DNA of 64,000 bases, taken from positions 5,051,001 through 5,115,000 of the forward strand of contig NZ_CP042906.1 in the NCBI RefSeq assembly GCF_008728855.1, read 5' to 3'. Source of the stretch: Hypericibacter terrae. GTDB taxonomy: Bacteria; Pseudomonadota; Alphaproteobacteria; Dongiales; Dongiaceae. The notes below the pieces were generated by a model that saw only the letters and a list, made by a program, of their open reading frames with translations, searched no databases and had not been told where the DNA came from. Both the position numbers and the translations under genes were made by a program. This document shows positions 17,647 through 25,971 of this stretch, piece after piece; within the stretch, counting starts at the first letter, position 1, and each line of letters starts with the position of its first letter.

Positions 17647-18039
17647 TTACGCCCAGCCGGCGGCCTGCGGCTGCGTCACGCTGCCGGTGAGGACGTCTCG
17701 GACGGCCGTGCGGAACTGATCGACGGTGAAGGGCTTGGTCAGGACGCGATGGACCAGCACGTCGAGATCATGCGCGCGCTGACGCTCATGGGCGTAGCCG
17801 GTCATCATCAGGATAGGCAGATTGGGTCGCGACTTACCGAGCTTGAGAGCGAGTGCGATGCCGTCGAGCCGCGGCATGACGATGTCCGTCAGCAGCAGGT
17901 CGAAATCTTCCATCTGCAATGCCTCGAGCGCGAAGGCGCCGTCCGTGACGGCCTGGACCTGATGGCCCATGGCCTGGATCACGCGCGTGACCAGCTCGCG
18001 TACCGAAGGATCGTCTTCTGCCACCAGAATACGGGCCAT
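17647..18039 (-). CDS. CpdR-like single-domain response regulator
   Basis: A 130-residue stand-alone receiver domain. Acidic pocket AEDD at 7-10, phospho-acceptor Asp52 in LLLTDIVMPRLDGIALA, Thr in MMTGYAHE and the conserved Lys in LTKPFTVDQF are all present, so it should be phosphorylatable. There is no output domain. The DIVMPGLDGIALA-type motif and length resemble Caulobacter CpdR, which delivers PdeA and McpA to ClpXP under control of the CckA-ChpT phosphorelay. Orthology is inferred; another CheY-like partner is possible. The upstream region holds a 10-bp inverted repeat at 18095-18131. Confidence 0.75.
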   Translation of the reverse strand: MARILVAEDDPSVRELVTRVIQAMGHQVQAVTDGAFALEALQMEDFDLLLTDIVMPRLDGIALALKLGKSRPNLPILMMTGYAHERQRAHDLDVLVHRVLTKPFTVDQFRTAVRDVLTGSVTQPQAAGWA

Positions 18040-18453
18040 CGTCTGCTTGTTCCGTTGTCGCCCTGAATAAGGTCCGGCATGTCGTCCGGGCTCGCTCTTG
18101 AATCTGGCGCCGGGTGACGTGGATTCAAGAGAATCACCCGAACCCCAAGAGCGAAACGCGAATGAATGCGCGACACCGAGACTGACGCTTTCGTACTTAA
18201 TATTGAGTTAAAGCTGAATCGGCCGCAGGCAGGATTCACGGATGCTCAATCTTAGGAAACGAAGCCGCCGGTCGCGTGGGGTCATGCACGATTCGATTTA
18301 TCGCTTTGATCGGCCATGAGGATTGCAAATCCGCCGGCGCGGATGCGACCGGCTGCCGCAGACCGCGGGGCAGACCGGCCCGGAATCGATCACAGCGGCG
18401 GGGCGTGCGTCGTCAATGAATCGGGGGCGTGCGGGAAGGCAACCGAATCGAGA
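18040..18453. other. 414-bp intergenic region with nested inverted repeats
   Basis: No credible coding sequence. It contains a perfect 10-bp inverted repeat CTCTTGAATC / GATTCAAGAG (18095-18104 and 18122-18131) interleaved with GGGTGA / TCACCC (18112-18117, 18134-18139), and an AT-rich tract around 18190-18215 (TACTTAATATTGAGTTAAAG). The most likely role is the promoter and operator region of cpdR, whose start codon is at 18039. Confidence 0.5.
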
Positions 18454-19215
18454 TCAGCTGCCGACCGGCTTCTCGGTGAAGGTCACCTCGAGCAGCTTCG
18501 CATCCTTCGGCGGATTCTTCGCGGTCGTGGTGAAGGTGACCGTCTCGCCCGGCGCCAGGCTGGTCTTCTCGATGGCGAAGATCCAGTCGAACAGCCATTG
18601 GCGCTTCTCCGTGCGCAGTGTCGCCAGGAGGTTCGGCATCGTCACCGTCGCCTGACCCTTGTTGAAGATCTCGCCATGCACCACCAGCACCGGCTGGCCG
18701 TCGATGGTCTGGTTCACGAAGGTGATGTTGCTGATCTCGAGATCCTTGCCGAGGACGGGCTGGGCGATGCCGAGCGCCTCATAGATCTCGCGCGCGTCGG
18801 GCCAGGAGGCGACCACCTGTTTCTGGAAGAAGTAACCGGCCGCGGCGGCCAGGCCGATGATCACGATCAGCAGAATCAAGATTCCGATCCCGGCGCTCAT
18901 GCCCTGGCGCGGAGCGGCGGCCCGCGGCCGCGGCGGGATCGCGACGCGCTCTTCGGAGGGACCGCCCAAGGCGCTCGGACCGCCCGAACTTGGGCCGGCG
19001 GACGCCGCTGTCATGGCCGCGGGAGCGGCGGCCGGCGGCGGCGCGGGGGAGGGCGCCGGTTCCGGCGCCAGATCCACCCTCTTCGGCATGTCGTCGGGCG
19101 GCGTCTGCTGCCAGACATGCTTGCATTTGGCACAACGCACGCGACGGCCTTCGGGCCCGAGCGACGTCGGGTCCATCGAATAGCGCGTCGAGCAGGCGGG
19201 GCAGGTGATGATCAT
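18454..19215 (-). CDS. Zinc-ribbon (MJ0042-type) and DUF3426 membrane protein
   Basis: 253 residues. The N-terminus MIITCPACSTRYSMDP with a second CxxC pair (VRCAKCKHVW) is the MJ0042 zinc-finger motif. A Pro/Ala-rich linker follows, then one membrane helix (about residues 105-127, IGILILLIVIIGLAAAAGY), then a C-terminal DUF3426-like domain containing VHGEIFNKG and VTFTTTAKNPP. Such proteins have a cytoplasmic zinc ribbon and a periplasmic domain. Divergent from ftsE, a conserved neighbour pair in alphaproteobacteria. Function unknown, association with the division or envelope machinery inferred from context. Confidence 0.85.
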   Translation of the reverse strand: MIITCPACSTRYSMDPTSLGPEGRRVRCAKCKHVWQQTPPDDMPKRVDLAPEPAPSPAPPPAAAPAAMTAASAGPSSGGPSALGGPSEERVAIPPRPRAAAPRQGMSAGIGILILLIVIIGLAAAAGYFFQKQVVASWPDAREIYEALGIAQPVLGKDLEISNITFVNQTIDGQPVLVVHGEIFNKGQATVTMPNLLATLRTEKRQWLFDWIFAIEKTSLAPGETVTFTTTAKNPPKDAKLLEVTFTEKPVGS

Positions 19216-19513
19216 GAAAGGCGGAGGTTGCGTCCCTCCTGCCTTATAGGTTTTTGCCGCCAGTTTGGAAAGTCCTGATGCGGCATGCGGAAAAGCCCTG
19301 CGGCACCGTCATCGCCGGCGGGGTCCGCGAAGCCCGACCGGATCTTCCCCGGTTCCGGCGGGCGGGGAATCCGCGGCGACTCGGGGGACCCCTCGCGACG
19401 CGACTCGGCATGGTGGCACCGGCATCGGGACCGGCCGGCCGCTCGGCTGGACGCAACACCGGACCCCATGCCATGGTCTCGCGTCATTCGCACCCGATGA
19501 GGACCGAGCGCCG

Positions 19514-20194
19514 TTGGTTTTGCTCGAACAAGTGGCCGTGCGTTACAGCGACGGCCCCGAAATCCTGCGCGACATCTCGTTCGCGCTGGCGCCGGGGACG
19601 CTGCATTTCCTGGTCGGCCCCAGCGGCGCCGGCAAGTCCACCTTGCTGCGCCTGTTGTCCCTCGCGCTCAAGCCCAGCGAGGGCCGTTTCAGCCTGTTCG
19701 GCCGCGATGTCGCCGGGCTCGAGCGGCGCGACCTGCCGGCCATGCGCCGGCGCATCGGCGTGGTGTTCCAGGAGTTCCGGCTGCTCGAGCATCTGACCGC
19801 CTTCGACAATGTGGCGCTGCCCCTGCGCCTCGCCAATGTGCGCGAGGCCGAGATCAAGAAGCATGTGGGCGAGCTGCTCGACTGGGTCGGACTGGGCGAC
19901 AAGCTCGAGGCCCTGCCGCCGACCCTCTCCGGCGGCCAGCAGCAGCGCGTCGCGATCGCGCGCGCGGTGATCGCCCGGCCCTCGCTGCTGCTGGCCGACG
20001 AGCCGACCGGCAATGTCGACGACCGCATCGCGCTCCGGCTCATGTATCTGTTCGAGGAGCTCTACAAGCTCGGCACCACGGTGCTGATCGCGACCCATAA
20101 CGAGAGCCTGGTCGCCCGCTTCCCGCATCATCAGCTCCATCTCGAGGGAGGCCGACTGGCGCCGCGCACGCGCCTGTCGGCGGCGCTGCCTTGA
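19514..20194 (+). CDS. ftsE: Cell division ATP-binding protein FtsE
   Basis: A 226-residue ABC ATPase: Walker [10 protein letters not shown] near residue 37, signature [14 protein letters not shown], Walker [13 protein letters not shown] and the switch His in LIATHNESL. FtsE works with FtsX at the septum to control peptidoglycan hydrolases. The TTG at 19514 is chosen because the family begins just before [12 protein letters not shown] and GAGGA lies about 10 bases upstream; the frame is open to 19265 but that part is not conserved. The stop overlaps the ftsX start. Confidence 0.93.
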   Translation: MVLLEQVAVRYSDGPEILRDISFALAPGTLHFLVGPSGAGKSTLLRLLSLALKPSEGRFSLFGRDVAGLERRDLPAMRRRIGVVFQEFRLLEHLTAFDNVALPLRLANVREAEIKKHVGELLDWVGLGDKLEALPPTLSGGQQQRVAIARAVIARPSLLLADEPTGNVDDRIALRLMYLFEELYKLGTTVLIATHNESLVARFPHHQLHLEGGRLAPRTRLSAALP

Positions 20195-21090
20195 AGTCGG
20201 CCGCCGCGATCCTGCGCAGCGACCTGCCGCTGGGCAAGGACGGCTCCTCCCGCTTCCTGCCCTGGATCGTCGGCGCGATGGTCTATCTGGCGGCCCTCAC
20301 CCTCGCCGGCGTGCTGGCGGCGGGCGAGCTCGTCTCCGGCTGGCGCGCCGAGCTCACGGGCGCCCTCACCATCGAGCTGCCCCAGCCGGTGGAGGCGACC
20401 GACGCCGATCGCCAGGCGCGGCTGCAGCGCGTGCTCGATGTGCTCACCGCCACGCCCGGCATCGCGCACGCCGAGGTGCTGGGACCCGACGCGATGGCCG
20501 AGCTGATCGGCCCCTGGCTCGGGCCCGATGCCGCGGCGGCCGACCTGCCCTTGCCCGACCTGGTCGCCGTCGAACTCAACAGCGACGCCACCGTCGACAG
20601 CGTGGCGCTGGCCCTGCGCCTGGCCGAGGCCGCACCCGAGGCGCGGCTCGACGATCATCGCGACTGGATGGAGCGCGCCGAGCGCCTTTCCTGGCTGGTC
20701 AGGCTGCTGGCGATGCTGGTGCTGGGCTTCGTCTCGGCCGCCGCTGCGCTTGCGGTGCTGTTCGTGACCCGGACCGGGCTCGACATCCATCGCGAGGTGA
20801 TCGAGCTGGTGCATCTGCTGGGCGCACCCGACCGTTACATCGCCCGCCAGTTCCAGACCCATGCGCTGATGCAGGGCTTCCTCGGCGGCGTGCTGGGGCT
20901 GGCGGCGGGTGCCGCCACTATCACCGCGATCGGCTGGCTGGCCGCCACGCTCGGCGGCGGGCTGGTGCCGCTGGCGCGGCTCGGCTGGATCGACTGGGCG
21001 ATCATCGCTTCGCTGCCGGTGGCGGCCGCCCTCGTCGCCATGCTGACGGCGCGCATCGCCGTGCTGCATTTCCTCGGGCGCAGCCTGTGA
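20191..21090 (+). CDS. ftsX: Cell division permease FtsX
   Basis: 299 residues, with an N-terminal membrane helix, a periplasmic domain of about 120 residues, and three C-terminal helices, the MacB/FtsX topology. The motif IELVHLLGAPDRYIARQF between helices is typical of FtsX. The TTG start at 20191 overlaps the ftsE stop (TTGA), implying translational coupling. Alphaproteobacterial FtsX is divergent but the FtsE partner makes the assignment secure. Confidence 0.92.
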   Translation: MKSAAAILRSDLPLGKDGSSRFLPWIVGAMVYLAALTLAGVLAAGELVSGWRAELTGALTIELPQPVEATDADRQARLQRVLDVLTATPGIAHAEVLGPDAMAELIGPWLGPDAAAADLPLPDLVAVELNSDATVDSVALALRLAEAAPEARLDDHRDWMERAERLSWLVRLLAMLVLGFVSAAAALAVLFVTRTGLDIHREVIELVHLLGAPDRYIARQFQTHALMQGFLGGVLGLAAGAATITAIGWLAATLGGGLVPLARLGWIDWAIIASLPVAAALVAMLTARIAVLHFLGRSL

Positions 21091-21767
21091 GACCCTCGAT
21101 GCGGCAGGCCCGTCGCAACGAGACCGAGCAGCGCCGCCGGCGGTGGGTCCGCCGCCTGGCCCTGCTGTTCCTGATGCTGGGCCTGGTCTGGGTGATCGGT
21201 CTGATCGCCTTCGTCACGCGCATTCCCCGCAGCGGCGACATCGACACCACGGCGACCGACGCCGCGGTGGTGCTGACCGGCGGCAGCGAGCGGCTGGAGG
21301 CGGGCCTCGAGCTGCTCGCCAACGGCCATGCCAAGAAACTCCTCATCAGCGGCGTCAACAAGGACATCGATCTCGCGACGCTCCTGGGCGCGCTCGAACC
21401 CGCGGAGATTCCCAAGCTCTCGCCCGAGACCATCGCCTGCTGCATCGCGCTCGGCTACAGTGCCGAGGACACGCGCGGCAATGCAGTCGAGACCGCCGAC
21501 TGGATGCGCCAGCAGAAATTCAAATCGATCCGCCTCATCACCGCGGCCTATCACATGCCGCGCAGCATGCTGGAGTTCCACCGCGCCATGCCGGGGGTGC
21601 AGGTACTGCCCTATCCGGTCTTCCCGCGCCAGGTGCGCCAGGAAGGCTGGTGGCGCTGGCCCGGCACCACCAATCTCCTGGTGCGCGAATACAACAAATA
21701 TCTGGTGGCGCTGTTGCGCGGGCTGGTGCTGCCGGGCGATGCCGGCCTCGCACCGGTCAGGCCTTAG
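21087..21767 (+). CDS. YdcF/DUF218 family membrane protein
   Basis: 226 residues. A basic N-terminus and one membrane helix (about 27-46) precede a DUF218 domain with AVVLTGGSERLEAGLELL, LLISGVNK, EDTRGNAVETADWM and ITAAYHMPRSMLEF. DUF218 includes E. coli YdcF, SanA and ElyC, linked to envelope polysaccharide or peptidoglycan homeostasis. GTG at 21087 overlaps the ftsX stop (GTGA); ATG at 21099 is an alternative. It is part of the ftsE-ftsX-ydcF-plsC run. Confidence 0.88.
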   Translation: MRPSMRQARRNETEQRRRRWVRRLALLFLMLGLVWVIGLIAFVTRIPRSGDIDTTATDAAVVLTGGSERLEAGLELLANGHAKKLLISGVNKDIDLATLLGALEPAEIPKLSPETIACCIALGYSAEDTRGNAVETADWMRQQKFKSIRLITAAYHMPRSMLEFHRAMPGVQVLPYPVFPRQVRQEGWWRWPGTTNLLVREYNKYLVALLRGLVLPGDAGLAPVRP

Positions 21768-21783
21768 GAGCGGGCCCCCGGCG

Positions 21784-22509
21784 ATGGCCCATTTGCGCGC
21801 GCTCCTCTTCAACCTGCTGTTTTATCTGTTGACGGCTCTGCTCGCGATCGTCGGCCTGCCGACGCTGCTTTTCGGCCCCGACGCGGTTTATGCGCTCTGC
21901 CGGCTCTGGGTCGGGATCACGCTCTGGCTGCTGCGGTCGTTGACGGGTCTCGATCACCGCATCCTCGGCCGCGAGCGCCTGCCGGCCGAGCCGGTGATCT
22001 TCGCGGTCAAACATCAGTCGAGCTGGGAGACGCTGGCCCTGGCGATGATCCTCGACCGGCCGATCTATGTGTTGAAACGCGAGTTGATCTGGATCCCGAT
22101 CTTCGGCCTCTATCTCCTGGGATCGGGTGCGCTCGCCGTCGATCGCGGGGCGGGCGCCAGGGCGCTGCGCCAGTTGATCCGCGGCGCCGAGCGCGCCGCC
22201 AGGAGCGGCCGGCCCTTCCTGATCTTCCCCGAGGGCACGCGCACGGCGCCGGGCGAGCATCGTCCCTATCAGCCCGGCATCGCCGCGCTCTATGACAAGC
22301 TCGACCGGCCGGTGGTGCCGGTGGCGCTCAATTCGGGGGTGTTCTGGGGCCGGCGCAGCTTCCTCAAGAAGCCCGGCCGGATCACGGTCGAGTTCCTCGA
22401 CCCGATTCCCGCCGGCCTCGACCGCCGGCGCTTCATGAAAGAGCTCGAGACCCGGATCGAGGGCGCCAGCCAGCGCCTGCTCGAAGCCCCGCCGGCACCC
22501 GCGGAATAG
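21784..22509 (+). CDS. plsC: 1-acyl-sn-glycerol-3-phosphate acyltransferase (PlsC family)
   Basis: 241 residues. An N-terminal membrane segment precedes the LPLAT domain, with the catalytic His motif as HQSSWE (an HX4E variant of the usual HX4D), then GSGALAVDRGAG and IFPEGTRTAPGE, the phosphate-binding FPEGTR block. It acylates lysophosphatidic acid in phospholipid synthesis at the inner membrane. ATG at 21784 is 16 bases after the ydcF-like stop. The HX4E form is seen in other alphaproteobacterial members, so activity is still likely. Confidence 0.88.
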   Translation: MAHLRALLFNLLFYLLTALLAIVGLPTLLFGPDAVYALCRLWVGITLWLLRSLTGLDHRILGRERLPAEPVIFAVKHQSSWETLALAMILDRPIYVLKRELIWIPIFGLYLLGSGALAVDRGAGARALRQLIRGAERAARSGRPFLIFPEGTRTAPGEHRPYQPGIAALYDKLDRPVVPVALNSGVFWGRRSFLKKPGRITVEFLDPIPAGLDRRRFMKELETRIEGASQRLLEAPPAPAE

Positions 22510-22547
22510 GCCGTCCCGGGGCCGTTTCTGCCCGCTTTTCCCACGAC

Positions 22548-22556
22548 TTATCCACA
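22548..22556 (+). promoter_or_regulatory. Consensus DnaA box upstream of nrdJ
   Basis: TTATCCACA matches the consensus DnaA 9-mer exactly. It sits 233 bases before the nrdJ start in an AT-rich gap. E. coli nrdAB is DnaA-regulated, so control of this reductase by DnaA is possible. A single 9-mer may be chance. Confidence 0.4.
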
Positions 22557-22624
22557 GAATTCCCGAAGCTTGCTCAGGCTTTCCCCGGGATGCTTTCCAG
22601 GTCCCTTGTGAATTGGGTTAATAC

Positions 22625-22653
22625 TTCCTACATAACTGAAATCGCTTTATAAT
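22625..22653 (+). promoter_or_regulatory. Putative nrdJ promoter
   Basis: A perfect -10 TATAAT at 22648-22653, with a weak -35 candidate TTCCTA 17 bases before it (22625-22630), in the most AT-rich part of the gap. The nrdJ start codon is 127 bases downstream, leaving a long leader with no recognised riboswitch. Confidence 0.45.
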
Positions 22654-22780
22654 TCTTCCACGATGCCAACAACCCCCTGGGAAAACATTTCCGGAACAGA
22701 TTGGGTTTGATTTGGCTATTCCGAGGCTCCTAGACTGGCGACCCTTTTGCCGCCGCCTCGTTTGAGAAAGAGTCTTTGCG

Positions 22781-25120
22781 ATGCCGCAAGTGACCGCCAT
22801 CTCCCAGCAGATCTGGGACATGAAATACCGCTTCAAGACGTCCGACGGGCGGCCCTTCGACCGCACGATCGAGGACAGCTGGCGGCGCGTGGCGGATGCG
22901 CTGGCCGCACCCGAGCCGGAGCGCGAGCGCTGGGCGGACGCGTTCTACCAGGCGCTGGAGGATTTCAAATTCCTGCCCGCGGGCCGCATCCTGGCGGGCG
23001 CCGGCACCGAGCGCACGGTCACGCTCTTCAACTGCTTCGTGATGGGCACGATCCCCGACGATATGGGCGGGATCTTCACCCATCTGCGCGAGGCCGCCCT
23101 CACCATGCAGCAGGGCGGCGGCATCGGTTACGACTTCTCCACGCTGCGCCCGCGCGGCGCGCCGGTGAAGGGTGTCGGCGCCGACGCCTCGGGCCCGCTC
23201 TCCTTCATGGATGTGTGGGACGCGATGTGCCGCACCATCATGAGCGCCGGCAGCCGCCGCGGCGCGATGATGGCGACGATGCGCTGCGACCATCCCGACA
23301 TCGAGGCCTTCATCGAGGCCAAGCGCGAGCCCGGGCGGCTCCGCATGTTCAATCTCTCGGTGCTCGCGACCGACGCCTTCATGGCGGCGATCAAGCAGGA
23401 CGCGCCCTGGGAACTGAAGTTCAACGGCACGACGTACAAGGTGCTGCAGGCGCGCGAGCTGTGGGACAAGATCATGCGCGCGACCTATGGCTATGCCGAG
23501 CCGGGCGTGATCTTCATCGACCGCATCAACCGGCGCAACAACCTCTATTACGCCGAGACCATCAGCGCGACCAACCCTTGCGGCGAGCAGCCCCTGCCGC
23601 CCTATGGCGCCTGCCTGCTGGGCTCGATCAATCTGGCGGCTTTGGTGAAATCGCCTTTCGAGGACGACGCCGCGCTCGATCTCGCGGAGCTCGACCGGCT
23701 GGTGCGCATCGCCGTCCGCTCGATGGACAATGTCGTCGATATCTCGCGCTTCCCCCTGCCGGAGCAGGCCGCGGAGGCCAAGGCCAAGCGGCGCATCGGG
23801 CTGGGTGTCACCGGTCTCGCCGACGCGCTCATCATGGTGCGCGCGCGCTATGGCTCGGGTCCGGCGGTGGCGCTGACCGAGCAGTGGATGAAGGCGATCC
23901 AGCGCGCGGCCTATCTGGCCTCGACCGAGCTCGCCGCCGAGAAGGGCGCCTTCCCGCTCTATGATGCCGGCGCCTATCTCGCGGGCGAGACCGTGCGCGA
24001 GCTGGACCCGGATGTGCAGGAGGCGATCGCCCAGCATGGCATCCGCAACTCGCTCCTGACCTCGATCGCGCCGACTGGCACCATCTCGCTCTTCGCCAAC
24101 AATGTGTCCTCGGGGCTGGAGCCGGTCTTCAGCTTCAAATACACCCGCAATGTGCTGATGCCCGACGGCACGCGCTCGCAGGAAGAGGTGACCGATTACG
24201 CCTACCGGCTGTTCCGGCGGCTGAAGGGCGAGCATGCGCCCCTGCCCGATTACTTCGTCGATGCCCAGACGCTGACGCCCGGCGATCACGTCATCATGCA
24301 GGCGGCGGTGCAAAAATACGTCGACAGCTCGATCTCGAAGACGATCAACGTGCCGGTCGATCTCTCCTTCGACGCCTTCAAGGATGTCTATGCCCAGGCC
24401 TACGAGCTGGGCTGCAAGGGCTGCACCACCTACCGGCCCAACGACATCACCGGCGCGGTGCTCGAGACCAAGCCCGCCGAGACCAAGGCGCAGGCCGAGT
24501 TGCCGCTCACGGTGCCGCAGCCCAGGCCCAGGGATCCGTTCGAGGCCGGCGGCGTCGTCTATATGACGCGCCCGCTCGACCGTCCCGAGGCGCTGCCCGG
24601 CCAGACCTACAAGCTGCGCTGGCCCGAGAGCGATCACGCGCTCTACATCACCATCAACGACGTGATCCAGGACGGCCGGCGCCGGCCCTTCGAGGTCTTC
24701 ATCAACTCGAAGAACATGGAGCATTACGCCTGGACCGTGGCGCTGACGCGCATGATCAGCGCCGTGTTCCGGCGCGGCGGCGACGTCTCCTTCGTGGTCG
24801 AGGAGCTCAAGGCCGTGTTCGATCCGCGCGGCGGCAGCTGGATGGACGGCAAATATGTGCCCTCGCTCCTGGCGGCGCTGGGCGACGTCATCGAGCGCCA
24901 TATGATCGAGATCGGCTTCATCGCCGGCCACCAGACGCCGGGGCTGGCGCTGGAGAGCCAGCGCAAGGTGGTCAATCTGCCGGCCGGCAACACCCAGAGC
25001 GCCTCGGACCCCGAGCGCCACAGCCTGCTGCCGCGCTGCCCCAAATGCAGCCAGCCCTCGCTGATCCGCCAGGAAGGCTGCGACCTCTGCACCTCCTGCG
25101 GCTATTCGAAATGTAGCTGA
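22781..25120 (+). CDS. nrdJ: Adenosylcobalamin-dependent class II ribonucleoside-diphosphate reductase
   Basis: 779 residues. The barrel core has FNCFVMGTIPDDMGGIF with the first active-site Cys, QQGGGIGYDFSTLRPRG, the radical-bearing NPCGEQPLPPYGACLLGS segment, and APTGTISLFANNVSSGLEP. A short C-terminal domain ends in a zinc-ribbon-like CPKC...CDLCTSCGYSKCS that can re-reduce the active site. It makes deoxyribonucleotides using a B12-generated radical and works with or without oxygen. No class I nrdAB is seen in the window. The cobalamin adenosyltransferase at 7274 could supply its cofactor. Confidence 0.95.
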   Translation: MPQVTAISQQIWDMKYRFKTSDGRPFDRTIEDSWRRVADALAAPEPERERWADAFYQALEDFKFLPAGRILAGAGTERTVTLFNCFVMGTIPDDMGGIFTHLREAALTMQQGGGIGYDFSTLRPRGAPVKGVGADASGPLSFMDVWDAMCRTIMSAGSRRGAMMATMRCDHPDIEAFIEAKREPGRLRMFNLSVLATDAFMAAIKQDAPWELKFNGTTYKVLQARELWDKIMRATYGYAEPGVIFIDRINRRNNLYYAETISATNPCGEQPLPPYGACLLGSINLAALVKSPFEDDAALDLAELDRLVRIAVRSMDNVVDISRFPLPEQAAEAKAKRRIGLGVTGLADALIMVRARYGSGPAVALTEQWMKAIQRAAYLASTELAAEKGAFPLYDAGAYLAGETVRELDPDVQEAIAQHGIRNSLLTSIAPTGTISLFANNVSSGLEPVFSFKYTRNVLMPDGTRSQEEVTDYAYRLFRRLKGEHAPLPDYFVDAQTLTPGDHVIMQAAVQKYVDSSISKTINVPVDLSFDAFKDVYAQAYELGCKGCTTYRPNDITGAVLETKPAETKAQAELPLTVPQPRPRDPFEAGGVVYMTRPLDRPEALPGQTYKLRWPESDHALYITINDVIQDGRRRPFEVFINSKNMEHYAWTVALTRMISAVFRRGGDVSFVVEELKAVFDPRGGSWMDGKYVPSLLAALGDVIERHMIEIGFIAGHQTPGLALESQRKVVNLPAGNTQSASDPERHSLLPRCPKCSQPSLIRQEGCDLCTSCGYSKCS

Positions 25121-25143
25121 GGCGGAAGGGCGCGCGCCGCAGG

Positions 25144-25368
25144 ATGGGGCGCCCCTGCCCGCATTGCGGCCAGCGCATCAGCCGCACCGTCGACGAGTGC
25201 CCCTATTGCGGCGCCAGGGTCCAGAGCCAGCGGCCCTGGTATGTCTGGCTCCTGGGCGGGCTGATGGTGCTGATCCTGTTTCTCTGGCTGGGCGATCTCT
25301 CGAGCCTCGCCCATTTCGCCGAGACGCTGTTCAATTTCGCACGCGGCGTCGGCAACCAGGCGCCTTAG
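25144..25368 (+). CDS. Small zinc-ribbon single-pass membrane protein
   Basis: 74 residues. An N-terminal double-CxxC zinc ribbon (CPHCGQRISRTVDECPYCGA) is followed by a short linker and one membrane helix (about 34-50, WLLGGLMVLILFLWLG). I do not recognise a functional family. It follows nrdJ by 23 bases and precedes the convergent chaC gene. Cysteine spacing and the clean membrane helix argue that it is a real gene. Confidence 0.7.
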   Translation: MGRPCPHCGQRISRTVDECPYCGARVQSQRPWYVWLLGGLMVLILFLWLGDLSSLAHFAETLFNFARGVGNQAP

Positions 25369-25377
25369 GCGACGCTG

Positions 25378-25971
25378 TCAGGACTTCGCCTTCTTGCGCG
25401 GCGCGTCCGGGTCGGCATCCGACAACAATCGATGCAGCGGGCCGTCGGCGATGCCGAGCTCGTCCAGATGGCGCACGGTGTTGCGCAGATAATCGAGATT
25501 ACTCCCGGCGCTGCCATGGCCGTCGCGGATGATACGGACGAGTCTCGCGGGCTCGAGCTTGCCGGCATATTGCGAATGATGCGGATCGGCGAGGAAGGTC
25601 GCGGCGCGCATCTTCTCGCCCGAGGCGAGCTCGACCGTGACGTAGCGCGGCTCATAGACGCCGGTTACCATCTCGCGCTCATGCAGGTAGTTCGCGACCT
25701 CGGCCTTGTCCTTCGGCGCCACCAGGAAAGCGCGGCCGCGGCAGGCGCCGCCGCGATCGAGCCCCAGCACCAGCCCCGGCTTCTCGACCGTGCCGCGGTA
25801 ATGCACCGACCAGACGCAGAAGGCGCGATGCCAGCCGCGCAACAGCGCCGCTTCCGCCTTCACATAGGGAAATTCCGGCTTCCACATCAGGGAGCCATAG
25901 CCGAACACCCAGAAGTCCCCCTCGGGCGGTGCCGTCAGCCGGCGGCTTTCGATCAGCGGCCCTTCGCTCAT
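25378..25971 (-). CDS. chaC: Gamma-glutamylcyclotransferase, ChaC family
   Basis: 197 residues with the N-terminal VFGYGSLMWKPEF motif that binds the gamma-glutamyl group, RAFCVWSVHYRGT, the catalytic Glu in YLHEREM, and YEPRYVTVEL. ChaC enzymes cleave glutathione to 5-oxoproline and Cys-Gly in the cytoplasm. The start codon overlaps the stop of the upstream DMT transporter gene (ATGA at 25968-25971), implying coupling. A much longer open frame continues upstream but is a shadow of the transporter. Confidence 0.9.
   Translation of the reverse strand: MSEGPLIESRRLTAPPEGDFWVFGYGSLMWKPEFPYVKAEAALLRGWHRAFCVWSVHYRGTVEKPGLVLGLDRGGACRGRAFLVAPKDKAEVANYLHEREMVTGVYEPRYVTVELASGEKMRAATFLADPHHSQYAGKLEPARLVRIIRDGHGSAGSNLDYLRNTVRHLDELGIADGPLHRLLSDADPDAPRKKAKS

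Noticed and set aside
22730-25021. A 763-codon open frame antisense to nrdJ
   Set aside because: nrdJ on the plus strand has all reductase motifs; the antisense product is His/Arg/Ala-rich without recognisable domains.
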